Made by a program: the position numbers and the translations under genes. Positions 1 through 11,400 of a stretch of DNA of 64,000 nt are shown piece by piece. Under the pieces are notes generated by a model. That model was given only the letters and a program-made list of their open reading frames with translations, did no database searches and was not told where the DNA came from. Every line of letters begins with the position of its first letter. The first letter of the stretch is position 1. Location: the NCBI GenBank assembly GCA_002633005.1, contig NMRA01000031.1, positions 272,888-336,887 on the forward strand. Direction: 5' to 3'. The stretch is from Phoronis australis. Taxonomy: Eukaryota > Phoronida > Phoronidae.

Positions 1-336
1 TGCCTTTCCTCAACTCCAGCAGACTATGGAAAGACAGCGAGGCCACGTGGGGACGACCCCATCTCTCAGCTTCCTCCTCGACATCCTCCTCAAACTTTAT
101 CCACCTCGCCTGTTCTTTCCACTCCATCCTATTGTCCACACTAAGCCTGAGCTCATCCAACTGAACGAAAGCCTGGTGCGCATTGTTGTTAGAGGGGAAA
201 GGACGGGACAACATGGGACTGCTCTGGGGAGACCCTTGCACGGATTGTGGCAAATTATCTGATTGATTCACCTTCTTCCTAGACCCCCATTTACGCTTGT
301 GGCGACGGAAGCCCCGCACCTCGTCAAGACGATGAC
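1..336 (-). CDS. SLC4A2: SLC4A2-like exon, start of conserved band-3 cytoplasmic domain (partial)
   Basis: The acceptor ctgtaccag lies at 337-345 and the open frame continues past the window edge. It encodes [20 protein letters not shown], a Ser/Pro/Asn-rich spacer, [10 protein letters not shown], then [28 protein letters not shown] and SLLELRKG. These are diagnostic of the band-3 cytoplasmic domain (Pfam Band_3_cyto family) of AE-type exchangers. The plus-strand frame across 26-262 is an antisense artefact. Confidence 0.92.
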
Positions 337-1963
337 CTGGTACAGACAGTAGAGCGAGTGTAGATATTGCATGAAGACGATGCCAACTCAAATTGTCAGG
401 CAATAGCTCCCCTGAAATCTGTTTCAATTTTGTGTTGACTTCCAAACTTTAAATTATTAACAGGTTTTCTAGACTTAATACCTTTGGTTCACACTTGTTT
501 CTTTTGTGAAATCAGTGCTTTTGCCACCACAGCAGTCAGGACACATCAAACACATGCTTAACAGGAAGTAAACAGATAGAAGTCGGAACTGTTGGCAAAA
601 ATTGGGAAAGATTGAAAATAGGCAGTACCTATGTATGCAATCGTTGATTGGCGGGAGGAATTGAGCTAGAGAATGAAAAAGAATGTACATTTGCTTGGAG
701 AAAAATGAAGAGGCCATGCGTAGATTGTGAGAATGGAGTATGGTACGACCTTTTTATTGGTCGACGACTTTTATGCCAGAGACGGCAATATCAGATTACA
801 CTTGGCGGCCTGGAATATTGCGGTTTGGCGACTTCTAGATTTCGTGATTTTTGCCAAGTCATCATGCGACTTAGCGTTAAGTTAAGCGTGAAAGGCTGTA
901 TCTGTTATTATGGGTGACGCATTCAATTCAACACACTGAGAAAAAATAAAACACATCTGCAGAGTTTGAAATATCAACTAGCACTCATCTCATTTTACCC
1001 ATAATGAGTGCAATGGTACACATCTGGTCACACGTGTAAATTACTGCTGCAATGTTACAGAAGTAATACATTCTGTAGCGCACAAACGTGTGAACAAATA
1101 TACACTGGATCCCACATAATATTAAGAATGTAGAATGTGAAGAGTTAAAGAGATGGTCACTCATTGCAACTTGTTCATGTGTTGATCAAATTCAACAAGG
1201 TATTAAGGTAAGGTAAGATCTTATCAACAAGCCAGAATGCACAGACAGTATCCAACTCTGACATTGATTGGGTAACAGGACTGTTTTAATAAAAAGTGGA
1301 AAAGAGACAGTCACAGAAAAACAATGGCATCATTAACACCACCAAGTTTTGTTCAGTAAAATGTTAAAGGTGAACCCTCAAAAGAACTTGTTTAAATCAC
1401 TTAAGGTATGATTTTGTTTTTGTTTTACGCAACTTTGCGTTATTTCTTAAAAATAATATCAGTTCCATTTTTGATATCACCTTGTGCATAAGTAGGTCAT
1501 ATTTGAAACAATTCCTACCAGTGTATTGGATAACAGTGCATAAAGTACAGTACAAGGAAGTTAAAACAAAAACAATGTCAACAACTATCTACCACAAATC
1601 TAGCCTGAAATCTCCAACATTCCTATAGAGTGACCTCTCAGCTTGGGAGGACCTGGATGTGAATAGACTCTATTAAGAGATTGACATAGTCAAAATGTAG
1701 AACTTTGACCCCAGGAAAAAATACCTTTTGACCAGTATCTGAAAATTTCATATGAATCCGATTAGCCATTTGCGAGCTATGTTGTTTCGAAGTGAGCAAG
1801 AATTGGACGTTCTTCTTTAAAGAATATCGCTAAATTTTCTTTGAATAAAAACTCAAATGCAACCTTCTGTGCTCACTTCCTGTGTCACTGCTCTCAAACT
1901 GTGAGAATAGCAACATGGTAAAAATGATGTGTAGAGTTGTTCAAGTCACCAAAGCTTACTCAC
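337..1963 (-). other. anion exchanger intron; no further features seen
   Basis: AT-rich intron between two coding exons. The open frames across 475-917 have no homology that I recognise and no splice context. I see no repeat with clear boundaries. Confidence 0.5.
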
Positions 1964-2086
1964 TGGCAATGCTCTCAATGTCCACAGCCTTTAATGTGTC
2001 AGCCTCGTCAGAGGCAAGAGTAAAGTCCTTCATTGAGGCTGGGGTCGGTACTTCATGCCCAGGTACTCGCCAGATTTTGAAGTGTT
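1964..2086 (-). CDS. SLC4A2: SLC4A2-like exon before the conserved cytoplasmic core
   Basis: The donor GTGAGTAAG follows ...DIESIA plus one base. The acceptor is the second AG of ttgtagag, chosen because it restores phase 1 from the previous exon; the first AG would break the frame. It encodes HFKIWRVPGHEVPTPASMKD and then LASDEADTLKAVDIESIA. The Asp/Leu pattern right before the HRLDEV motif of the next exon parallels the AE2 stretch ending in a His-Arg-Phe/Leu motif. Confidence 0.8.
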
Positions 2087-2362
2087 CTCTACAAAAACGA
2101 GACTGATGACAACAGCAATTAATGCCAGTTACAACATAGTACTCATTCTAAGTAAATAATGTAACTCCAGAGTATCACAAATATTTGCAAAGTACTCAAG
2201 AAAAAGAAAGTGATATCGATGGTCAAAGAGGGGTTGTGACCTAACGTTATTTTCCTCCTAAATGTTCACAAACCGTCTTGAGAGCTTGGTGTACGATAAT
2301 GTTTAATTAGTGAAACGTGCTTTAAAACCAGCTTCGTTCAATGATATCTAAGAAACACAAGC

Positions 2363-2954
2363 TTTTACTATTATAAATCCTAATAAGAACAGTGTGAATC
2401 ATCTGAGTTTTACTATTATAAATCCTAATAAGAACAGTGTGAATCATCTGAGTTTTACTATTATAAATCCTAATAAGAACAGTGTGAATCATCTGAGTTT
2501 TACTATTATAAATCCTAATAAGAACAGTGTGAATCATCTGAGTTTTACTATTATAAATCCTAATAAGAACAGTGTGAATCATCTGAGTTTTACTATTATA
2601 AATCCTAATAAGAACAGTGTGAATCATCTGAGTTTTACTATTATAAATCCTAATAAGAACAGTGTGAATCATCTGAGTTTTACTATTATAAATCCTAATA
2701 AGAACAGTGTGAATCATCTGAGTTTTACTATTATAAATCCTAATAAGAACAGTGTGAATCATCTGAGTTTTACTATTATAAATCCTAATAAGAACAGTGT
2801 GAATCATCTGAGTTTTACTATTATAAATCCTAATAAGAACAGTGTGAATCATCTGAGTTTTACTATTATAAATCCTAATAAGAACAGTGTGAATCATCTG
2901 AGTTTTACTATTATAAATCCTAATAAGAACAGTGTGAATCATCTGAGTTTTACT
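2363..2954. repeat. 45-bp minisatellite, about 13 essentially identical copies
   Basis: The unit ttttactattataaatcct plus taataagaacagtgtgaatc plus atctg-type joint repeats with no visible substitutions and ends at an N (2955). Because 45 is a multiple of 3, the array is open on both strands (15-residue repeats such as NHLSFTIINPNKNSV on plus). There is no evidence that it is translated; it lies in an SLC4 intron. The copy number may be unreliable because of the N at its right edge. Confidence 0.95.
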
Positions 2955-3196
2955 NTGCTCAATAACTCAAATAACTCAGAAAAAACACTTTTTGAACCTA
3001 TTGATCATCAACAACATATCAGGCCAAGTCATGGTGACTCAAAACCAATCCACCTCATTATTTCAAAACATATTAACACATAGGATCATGTAAAAAATTA
3101 ATAGCTTCACCTTAAGTGGGGCAGGGATCTTGGGTCTTGTTCATGAATAGCAACTTAAGACAGCAATTTGGTTTTACACTCCCACTTAACATTAAA

Positions 3197-3320
3197 GGTT
3201 TAGTCATTAAATTATTAGCCCATCACTGCCTGTATAATGGTTTAGTCATTAAATTATTAGCCCATCACTGCCTGTATAATGGTTTAGTCATTAAATTATT
3301 AGCCCATCACTGCCTGTATA
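3197..3320. repeat. 42-bp tandem repeat, three copies
   Basis: Unit begins ggtttagtcattaaattatt and continues agcccatcactgcctgtata. Three near-perfect copies within the same intron as the 45-bp minisatellite. The repeat is open in one frame only because 42 is divisible by 3. Confidence 0.95.
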
Positions 3321-4199
3321 CAATTTCTCAGTAAGTAACCATAGTGGGTATATTGTCAGATACTTTTTTGCTACAGTGAGTTTTAGTTATTTTTTCAGAT
3401 ATAGATATGCGGAGCTTGAGAACAAATTTCTCTGTCTCACGTCTCAAGTTGCTTTCTATGAAACAGATTCTCCATGAAACCAACAGCCACTTTACTTTTT
3501 ATGCATAAACGACGTCGCCTACCCTGGCTAACTTATTTAATCAATATGTTATTCACTTTAAAATCCTGTTCACAAGAATCTGTTGTATCTGAGTTCACTT
3601 TAACCAACCCTTGCACCCCACAGTCACAATTTGCATCGTGCCCTAAACATACCTAGTTCAGTTGAAAGTAAAAGTTTTGCCAAGCACAACATTTACAAAT
3701 TGGACAATCAATGGTCCACTAATAAATTTCAGACTTAATGTCTTCGGAATCAATCATCAACGACAACAGGAGTTAAGCGCTTTTACATATCCAATACAAA
3801 GTCGTAATTAAAATCGCTTTTCAAATCTGCAAACTACAGAAGTGTTTGGACAACAAATAAATAAGGCTTCATTTCTAAACTAAAAACATAAAACATGCAT
3901 ATTCACTTGCTTTTTGTGCCTGTCCTTGTGTTTTGTTGATGAGTCATGAGGATCTGGAACTGTAGGAGCAACTGAAAATAGAACACCATACCTAGTATCT
4001 TGTCAAGAGCCATCAATGGCTGTTTATATATTATTTCCAGTCATCGAATGGTCCCAGCTTAATTGCAACAGACTAGAATTGAAATCACTGAAAATATCAA
4101 AATTATATGCACTTTTTTTTAAGTATGGTCAACGTTTTTCAATTTGGCACCAATAGTGGGGATCTTAGATGTCAAAATTTTTGACAAAAACATTTGAAA

Positions 4200-4520
4200 T
4201 TATTTATTTTATCGGTATCATGGTCTGTACTATAGACCTATGATAAGTGAAGAAATTTTAGAGTTCTTCGGCAATGGCCACTAGGTGGCACACAATATGT
4301 CGAAACCATCCAAAATAGGAAGGTGCTATTGTCTCTTTAATAGAAACCTAATTGCCAAATTTCATGAACAACTGTGACTGAACTGAGATGGCACACGGTA
4401 AAAATAAACAAGCCACAAGGAGGCACATACGTAGTTAGATCGGTCTAAGTCATTGCTATCTGTTGTCACTTAATAAAAAAATTTGCCAAGTTTAACAAAG
4501 TTCCTGCAAGGGATGCATAA
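4200..4520 (+). repeat. diverged solo copy of the CCACTAGG-type repeat family
   Basis: Contains ccactaggtggcac at 4278, then tgtcgaaaccatccaaaata and a ...accaaatttcatgaa-like phrase, matching modules of the array at 5.6-7.6 kb. Its boundaries are unclear. Confidence 0.6.
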
Positions 4521-4697
4521 AATAAAGCCACGGACATAAAAATGTAACTAGGAAGTGACACAGTAATCAGAGTCATCTGAAATCACTTGGGTTCCTCTGG
4601 AAGTAATAAAATTAGGAGATCTTGACCCTCCTAAATTAGAGCCAGTTTATTCTATAGTTCGGATGGTCTTCGTGCCTACACAAGACACTGTACTTAC

Positions 4698-5037
4698 CGA
4701 TCGTCACTTCTGGCACCTGATTCATACTCTCAATGCGTGCCCGGCTGGGAACAGAGATCATGGGTTTAGCGGTAACCACTGGCAATGGCAGGTCACTCAG
4801 TTTATCCTCCGTCGACTTCTCAGGAATGAGTTCAATGTGACGCCTGTAAATTTCAGTATGCGCCGCGGGCGAGGTCATGAAAGAGTATGGGTGGCCGTGA
4901 TCCATGTGTTCCATTGTTGACATACTGGATGGACAAGAACCAATGTAAAACCCCGCCTTCTGACCATCTACAACACTAGTAGACACGGGCTCCATTTCCA
5001 CAACGGTTTCCACGTGCTTTGGCTGAGGTCCAGAAGT
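4698..5037 (-). CDS. SLC4A2: SLC4A2-like exon, variable linker of N-terminal domain
   Basis: Acceptor ttgtttag, donor GTAAGTACAG; 340 nt, phase 0 in and phase 1 out. It encodes about 113 residues rich in Met, Pro, Glu and Ser (for example MSTMEHMDHGHPYSF) with no recognised domain. This matches the poorly conserved linker between the basic stretch and the conserved core in AE2/AE3. Assignment rests on splice phase and position, since the sequence itself is not conserved. Confidence 0.72.
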
Positions 5038-5599
5038 CTAAACAAAATAAAAATTGTTAGTGAAATAAATTCCTAACATTACTTTACGCAAGAAAATGTG
5101 TTTGGTCAACGATCTAAAATGAAATCAAACTCAGAACGAGACATCTGTGTTTCACCTCACTTCAATGCACGTATCATATCACTCACAGGATTTTTAATCT
5201 ATTTCTCATTTATATTCCGACTTGAAAACTACTGCATACTTGACAAGAGCAACGCGGAGCGTTGAAATGCGCCCACAATTGCACCGCATACGGTATCCTT
5301 CTAGGGTTGTTTATTGGTACCATAAAGTGGCCAGTAGAGGGCATACTTTGCAAAATGGAAAGGCATGGTCCTTGTCTCCTCAATAGGCTAGGGGCAAAAT
5401 GTGAGTAATCTTCATAATACAAGCACATCCTATACACCAGTTGCTTAAAGCACCACAGAAACATAGAATTAAAAACAAATTTACCAACATACGAGATTAG
5501 CACAGCATTAGAATGCCAGAAACAAATTTCTACTTGGAACTTTTCCTTCACAGTCACGAAGTAACACAAAGTATACACCTGAAGACCTATGAAAATACA

Positions 5600-7660
5600 G
5601 AGGTCAATGTAAAATACTAAAATTGCCACTAGAGGCAAATACTAAAATTGCCACTAGAGGCATACCGGTAATCAGAATCATCCTAAAGTCGTCATCGTCC
5701 GTTGTCAACATCACATAAATACACTTGCTAAATTTAGTAAAGATCCTGCAAACGGTTTGGGAGATACAGCCATGGGCGCAAAAAAACAAAACTGCCACTA
5801 GGAGGCGCCACAGTAGTCCAAATCGTCTGAAAATCATTGTCAGCTGTCTTCCTTATAGTAAGCACATACACGCCAATTTTCACAATCATCCTTTGAGCGG
5901 TTTGGTTGATAGAGGGGTGGACGCAAAAATACAGACTCGAAAACAGTAAAAATGGCCACTAGGTGGCGCAAACTACGTCGAATCCATCTGAAAACAGTAG
6001 GATAGCGTCATCTCACTAATAGGTGCCTACATACCAAATTTCATGAAAATCCGTTCAATACTTTTGAAGATACAAAGGTAAGCGTAAAAAACTAAAATTG
6101 CCACTAGGGGGCACACCGGTAGTCGGATCCGACCAAAAGTCGTCATCTTCCGTTGTTAACATCATATAAATATACTTACACAATTTGTAAAGATCCTGCG
6201 AACGGTTTAGGAGATACAGCCATAGGCGCAAAAAAACAAAACTGCCACTAGGAGGCGCCACAGTAGTCGAAATCGTCGGAAAATCATCGTCAACCATCCT
6301 CTACATAGTAAGCATATACATGCCAATTTTCACAATCATCCTTTGAGCGGTTTGGTTGATAGAGGGGTGGACGCACAAAAACAGACTCGAAAACACTAAA
6401 AATGGCCACTAGGTGGCGCAAACTATGTCGAATCCATCTGAAAACGGGAGGATAGCGTCATCTCACTAATAGGTGCCTACATACCAAATTTCATGAAAAT
6501 CCAATAAGGACTTGTGAAGATACAAAGGTAAGCGTAAAAAAATTAAAATTGCCACTAGGGGGCACACCGGTAGTCGGATCCGTCCAAAAGTCGTCATCTT
6601 CCGTTGTTAACATCATATAAATATACTTACACAATTTCGTAAAGATCCTGCGAACGGTTTAGGAGATACAGCCATAGGCGCAAAAAAAAAAAACTGCCAC
6701 TAGGAGGCGCCACAGTAGTCGAAATCGTCGGAAAATCATCGTCAACCGTCCTCTACATAGTAAGCATATACATGCCAATTTTCACAATCATCCTTTGAGC
6801 GGTTTGGTTGATAGAGGGGTGGACGCACAAAAACAGACTCGAAAACACTAAAAATGGCCACTAGGTGGCGCAAACTATGTCGAATCCATCTGAAAACGGG
6901 AGGATAGCGTCATCTCACTAATAGGTGCCTACATACCAAATTTCATGAAAATCCAATAAGGACTTGTGAAGATACAAAGGTAAGCGTAAAAAAATTAAAA
7001 TTGCCACTAGGGGGCACACCGGTAGTCGGATCCGTCCAAAAGTCGTCATCTTCCGTTGTTAACATCATATAAATATACTTACACAATTTCGTAAAGATCC
7101 TGCGAACGGTTTAGGAGATACAGCCATAGGCGCAAAAAAAAAAAAACTGCCACTAGGAGGCGCCACAGTAGTCGAAATCGTCGGAAAATCATCGTCAACC
7201 GTCCTCTACATAGTAAGCACATACATGCCAATTTTCACAATCATCCTTTGAGCGGTTTGGTTGATAGAGGGGTGGAAGCACAAAAACAGACTCGAAAACA
7301 GTAAAAATGGCCACTAGGTGGCGCAAACTATGTCGAATCCATCCGAAAACGGCAGGATAGCGTCATCTCACTACTAGGTGCCTACATACCAAATTTCATG
7401 AAAATCCGTTCAGGACTTTTGAAGATACAAAGGTAAGCGTAAAAAACTAAAATTGCCACTAGGGGGCACACCGGTAGTCGGATCCGTCCGAAAGTTCGCA
7501 CATGCCGTCCCATTCATGAATGGAACATATGTGCCAAATTTCATGAACGTATGTCAAAGGGTTTTGGAGATAGAGCCGCGGACGCCGGACGGACGCCGCC
7601 CGGACGGACGGACGGACGGACGGACAGAGATGACGGCATAATGCGTCCACATATAAATTT
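5600..7660 (+). repeat. higher-order tandem repeat (about 451-bp unit made of three 145-161-bp modules) ending in a GGAC microsatellite
   Basis: The phrase ccactagggggcacaccgg recurs at 6101, 6552, 7004 and 7456, with a diverged form at 5652. Between these lie modules starting ccactaggaggcgcc (5795, 6245, 6697, 7150) and ccactaggtggcgca (5956, 6406, 6858, 7311). Spacing is 161, 145/146, 144/146 throughout. Each module also shares phrases like cgaatccatctgaaaa and catcctttgagcggtttgg. The array ends in (CGGA/GGAC)n at 7577-7626. It lies in the anion exchanger intron between exons at 4698-5037 and 9191-9291. It is not coding. Confidence 0.93.
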
Positions 7661-9190
7661 GTGGGCGCATAAAAATAGCACTGAATTAATTGAGATAAAA
7701 CCTTGACACCTTTGATATTTTTCCCCTTAACGTATACTGTCACAAGGATATCAATTAAGTACAAGCTGTCACGCACGACAGTCAGCGCAGAAAGTAGTCA
7801 AAGTTTTCTCAAGAATCTTGCTGTGCTTTTATTACCACTAACACTAAGTTCGACCTGCAAGCACGGGAGCTCATAGTTTCCAATGTGGTGCTACCAAAAC
7901 CACGGCTTGGAATGTCCAGTGACAAAAAAGATGCGAATTTTCCAGGTGATGTATCAATCCACTAATTGTCTTGTGTGATAGAAATATTTTTCATGCAGCA
8001 AAATTTAACTGAAACTAACATTTTTGCCTGAATAAAGTCAAAATAATGATAAAAAAAGAGACGAAGGACGAGGAAACTGGAAATCAAATAAGAGGAAATT
8101 GAAACTAAAAAGAGGCAATCCTCTTAAAAGAGGAAAATTCCAAGCCCTGTAAAACAACAGTCCACCTGTATAGACGCATGTACTCAGGCAGCAGCATGTA
8201 AGTCTTGTCCCATGTTCACCCCCATGATGGCAACACCACCCTTCTGTTTTCACACCCATCTGCATTAACACCACTTCATGAACATTGACACCCCTATAAG
8301 TGCTCAGCTGCTTGACAAAACCATTGTGTTACCACTGAATAGTACCAAGCTTAATGTTCATTAATTCACCTGACTATGCCAGATATTCTTTAAGAGTCGA
8401 AAGATAACTGAATGAAAAAACAACTGCTCAGCAGAATTCTGTGTTCACAAAGAGCCTTCAATCGTGTTTTGTCAGGACTGAAAATTGTTTTGAAGAGAAA
8501 GACACAACGATCTATCATCTGATATTAAAAACTTTAAAATGAAAGTGCTCGGCCGAGCGAAACTTGGCAAAATTGACTGAAAAGATGACAATGGAGATGA
8601 TGATGAACATGATAATAATCACATGACGCATAAAGATGTCAAAAATGAGTAAGAAATGGGCTACAGTCTTGTTCAACCGAAGGTAAACCGATAAAAGTGC
8701 AGCAAAAATCAGTCAGCAAAAGAACAGTGTCATCAGAAAATCATGAATAGTTCAAAACACATTTTGCCAAGCAAAATGTTAATGACAACATAACAGGCGG
8801 TCAAAAAAAGCATGTGAACCATCGAAAACACGAAAATACGAGTGGAAAAAGTAAACACATCTACAAAAATGTGCCAACTAATATCACTAGTAGGGACGCA
8901 GAGCAGACTTTCAGTTTCTTTTTATTATTATTTATGGTGGACACCTCTTACGAGCCCAAATCCGGGAATACAAGTAGCAAATACGTAGTCACTTACGCGT
9001 TTTCGAGCGGGCATTTTCGCCTGTGTCGAGCACTGCATAGGAATTAGAAACTAAGTATAATTCGTAGTGAACGTATTTTATGTTTTGTGTAGACTCTGTA
9101 CAATGTATGATAGCAGTCACTGTGCTGCTTAACTCCCTGAAGAATCCCACCACTCAAAAACCCTATGACTCAGTATGACTGCAAGCTTAC
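7661..9190 (-). other. anion exchanger intron; nothing further recognised
   Basis: AT-rich sequence with no repeat boundaries or coding signals I can support. Short open frames here lack homology or splice context. Confidence 0.5.
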
Positions 9191-9291
9191 TTGAGGCTCC
9201 TCCAGCACCTTAGCATGTTTCCCCCTGAGGGACTTGCTGGACTTGATGGGGTGAATGGGGTGCATTGTGGGATAGGATGACCTGTGATGAT
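9191..9291 (-). CDS. SLC4A2: SLC4A2-like exon, His/Arg/Lys-rich segment
   Basis: Acceptor tctgttccag, donor GTAAGC; 101 nt, phase 1 in and phase 0 out. It encodes DHHRSSYPTMHPIHPIKSSK followed by a basic stretch (SLRGKHAKVLEEPQ). AE2 has a comparable His-rich then Arg/Lys-rich stretch at this position. The role of this segment is not inferable from sequence alone. Confidence 0.78.
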
Positions 9292-9774
9292 CTGGAACAG
9301 ACAGTGGAGGTGAATTATCATATCTAATGAATGAGCACAATTTGACAGGCGTCTTGAATAATAAGTGCTCCACTACTCCAATACACACAAACCATATCAG
9401 CCACGTTATGAAAATCGGCGGATCATCCAATGATGACCTGGCCAAAATGTAGGGTTGCATTCTTAGAATTCAGGCGACACTCACAAGTTCTACCAACTGA
9501 AAGTTATAATTGCTAACATTCAAAAACAAAAAACTGACATTCCATTTCTTCCAATTTTCAGCGCATAATATAAAGGCTGCATCCTTATTGCACTATGTGA
9601 ACCTACAAACCTGAAATAGCAAGAAAATATTTTTAAAAATCCCACAACTCCAATTGCAAAATCTGTAAATTAGTTCCTTCAATCAAAACAACTGAAAAAT
9701 GGCCCAACAGATTCACTTTTACAAATCTTCTCAACTACTCATAATCATACAGGGAATTGTCAACAACAACTTAC

Positions 9775-9982
9775 CGTCAAACTCGTACTGTTCTAAAGGG
9801 TGTCGATTAATGGAGTCAACAAGGTCAAAACTCGACCGTTTTGGAGACATTGTGTCTTCAACAGCATGCACAGAGACGATATTTTCTACTTTTAATGTGG
9901 AGTCAAACAGTTTCGCCATCTCACTGTTAACATCCTCCACAAAAGAACCACTTGCAGTGCTTCTTTTTCGACACAAAGGCTT
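9775..9982 (-). CDS. SLC4A2: SLC4A2-like exon, N-terminal regulatory region
   Basis: The acceptor tgttttcag precedes the exon and the donor is GTAAGTTG; 208 nt, phase 0 in and phase 1 out. It encodes about 69 residues beginning KPLCRKRSTASGS and ending EQYEFD. It is Ser-rich and acidic with no membrane segment, as expected for the cytosolic N-terminus of AE2/AE3. Its last codons, together with the next exon, resemble the acidic-aromatic-His segment near residue 70 of AE2. Confidence 0.8.
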
Positions 9983-10143
9983 CTGAAAACAAGCAAATAA
10001 GAAACAACTCTTATTTCACTTCCAAGACCTAATGTACCAAGTAGTAACGCCATCTGAGATTTGGTCTATGAACCTGCCTATTTCCAGCCATGCGACTTTC
10101 AGCGCACAAAACCATGTGCTTTTCAAGCCACCTTACTGAGCCT

Positions 10144-10385
10144 GGGACCCCTTTCCAAGAAAACTGATTTGAATTAGACAAATCTTGAATTTCAGGCAAT
10201 ATTAAGATAAAATTTAAGTTATTCTCAAATCCATTTCATGAATGATATCTTAGGTTTGACTTAAGTTTTTGACTAAGTTTTGTCTTAATTTTGGCTAACT
10301 TACCTGATATGGAGGTTCGAAAGTTCAGACAAATCTTAGACTTAAGTCAAAAATAAACTTAATTTGGTTTCTTGGAACAGGTCCC
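10144..10385. mobile_element. MITE-like foldback element, CTTAAG-rich family (copy 1)
   Basis: Inverted ends gggacccctttccaagaaa and tttcttggaacaggtccc enclose about 240 bp rich in actaag/acttaagtc motifs. Two further copies occur at 10572-10819 and 31602-31808. No coding content. Confidence 0.65.
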
Positions 10386-10571
10386 TGGTCTCAAACAACA
10401 AACGATCAGCTCTTACAAAGACACGAAATTTATCCTTATTTGACAGACATAGACGTATAACCACTAGAATGTTTTATGCTCACATTAACTTCATTTAGTG
10501 CTGTGAAGTTGGAGTGTAAGTCAAGCTTTCTAACTTAAGTCTTAAGTGACTTCTCATGAGACAGAACCCAT

Positions 10572-10819
10572 GGGCCTGCTCCAAGAAAGTGACTTAAGTT
10601 CATTTTTGACTTAAGTTTAAAATTTGTCTTAACTTACTAACTTTGAAACTTCCACATTCCATAAGTCAGTCAAAATTAAGACAAAATTTATGTCAAACAC
10701 TTAAGTCAAACTTAAGATCTCTTTCTTGAATTGGTTTTGAGACAAATTTAACTTTTATTTTAAAATTTACTAAAATTTAAGATTTGTCTTAGCTAAGTCA
10801 GTTTTGTTGGAATGGGCCC
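10572..10819. mobile_element. MITE-like foldback element, CTTAAG-rich family (copy 2)
   Basis: Ends gggcctgctccaagaaagtg and gttttgttggaatgggccc are inverted relative to each other, with many internal acttaagt motifs. It lies 190 bp from copy 1 in the same intron. Confidence 0.65.
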
Positions 10820-11069
10820 CAGGTTATTAATGGGAAAGAAAACAAGACGTCCAATTATTAGCTGAGACATGCTGTCAGCTCACTCTTGAACATTTCACAA
10901 ATTCTTAGCATGGAGTAAATAATTGTGACTCCTTTGTGTTAATAGTGGTGCATTTGGTATCCATTGCAATATAAACAGAATTTTTGTTATCTTTTAAAAT
11001 CAATCTGAGGTAAAAACACAAACTTAAGTTGTATTTGAACAACAAAAATTATTAATTTAAGAACAGTTG

Positions 11070-11400
11070 CAACAATTGGTCGGACTTCAAAACCAGCTGA
11101 CTGGACTGTAAAACACAATGGCCGGTGTTTTAACTTGGTGGTCGGATCTCAAAACGTGATATCCGGTACCTCAAAACCAGACGTCCGCAGCCAAAAAATT
11201 GGTTGGCCAGACCCAAAATGGGTAGGTCGATGCTCCAAAGGCCAACTGGTTATAGCAACGGCCATCGTGTTTTGGGTCCAGCCGACTAGTTTTTTGAGTG
11301 AGGCCATTTCGTTTTGAAGTCCGTACAACACGTTTGATCTCCGGCCATTTGGTTTAATTTGTAGTCCTGCCGACTAGTTTTGAAGTCCGACCAATTGTTG
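11070..11400. mobile_element. 331-bp hairpin element with perfect 24-bp inverted termini
   Basis: Starts caacaattggtcggacttca (plus aaac) and ends with its exact reverse complement. The interior is made of degenerate 30-50-bp submodules around ggtcggayytcaaaac and its complement, so much of the element could fold on itself. No clear target-site duplication is seen. Confidence 0.8.

Noticed and set aside
26-262. Plus-strand frame of 78 codons at the left edge
   Set aside because: Antisense of the SLC4 band-3 cytoplasmic exon, which has clear homology on the minus strand.
2322-3083. Long repetitive frames on both strands over the 45-bp array
   Set aside because: They exist only because the unit length is a multiple of 3. 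The frames are mirror artefacts of a minisatellite in an intron.
7577-7626. GGAC/CGGA run as a CRISPR-like or coding repeat
   Set aside because: Simple microsatellite at the end of the satellite family; no spacers and eukaryotic context.
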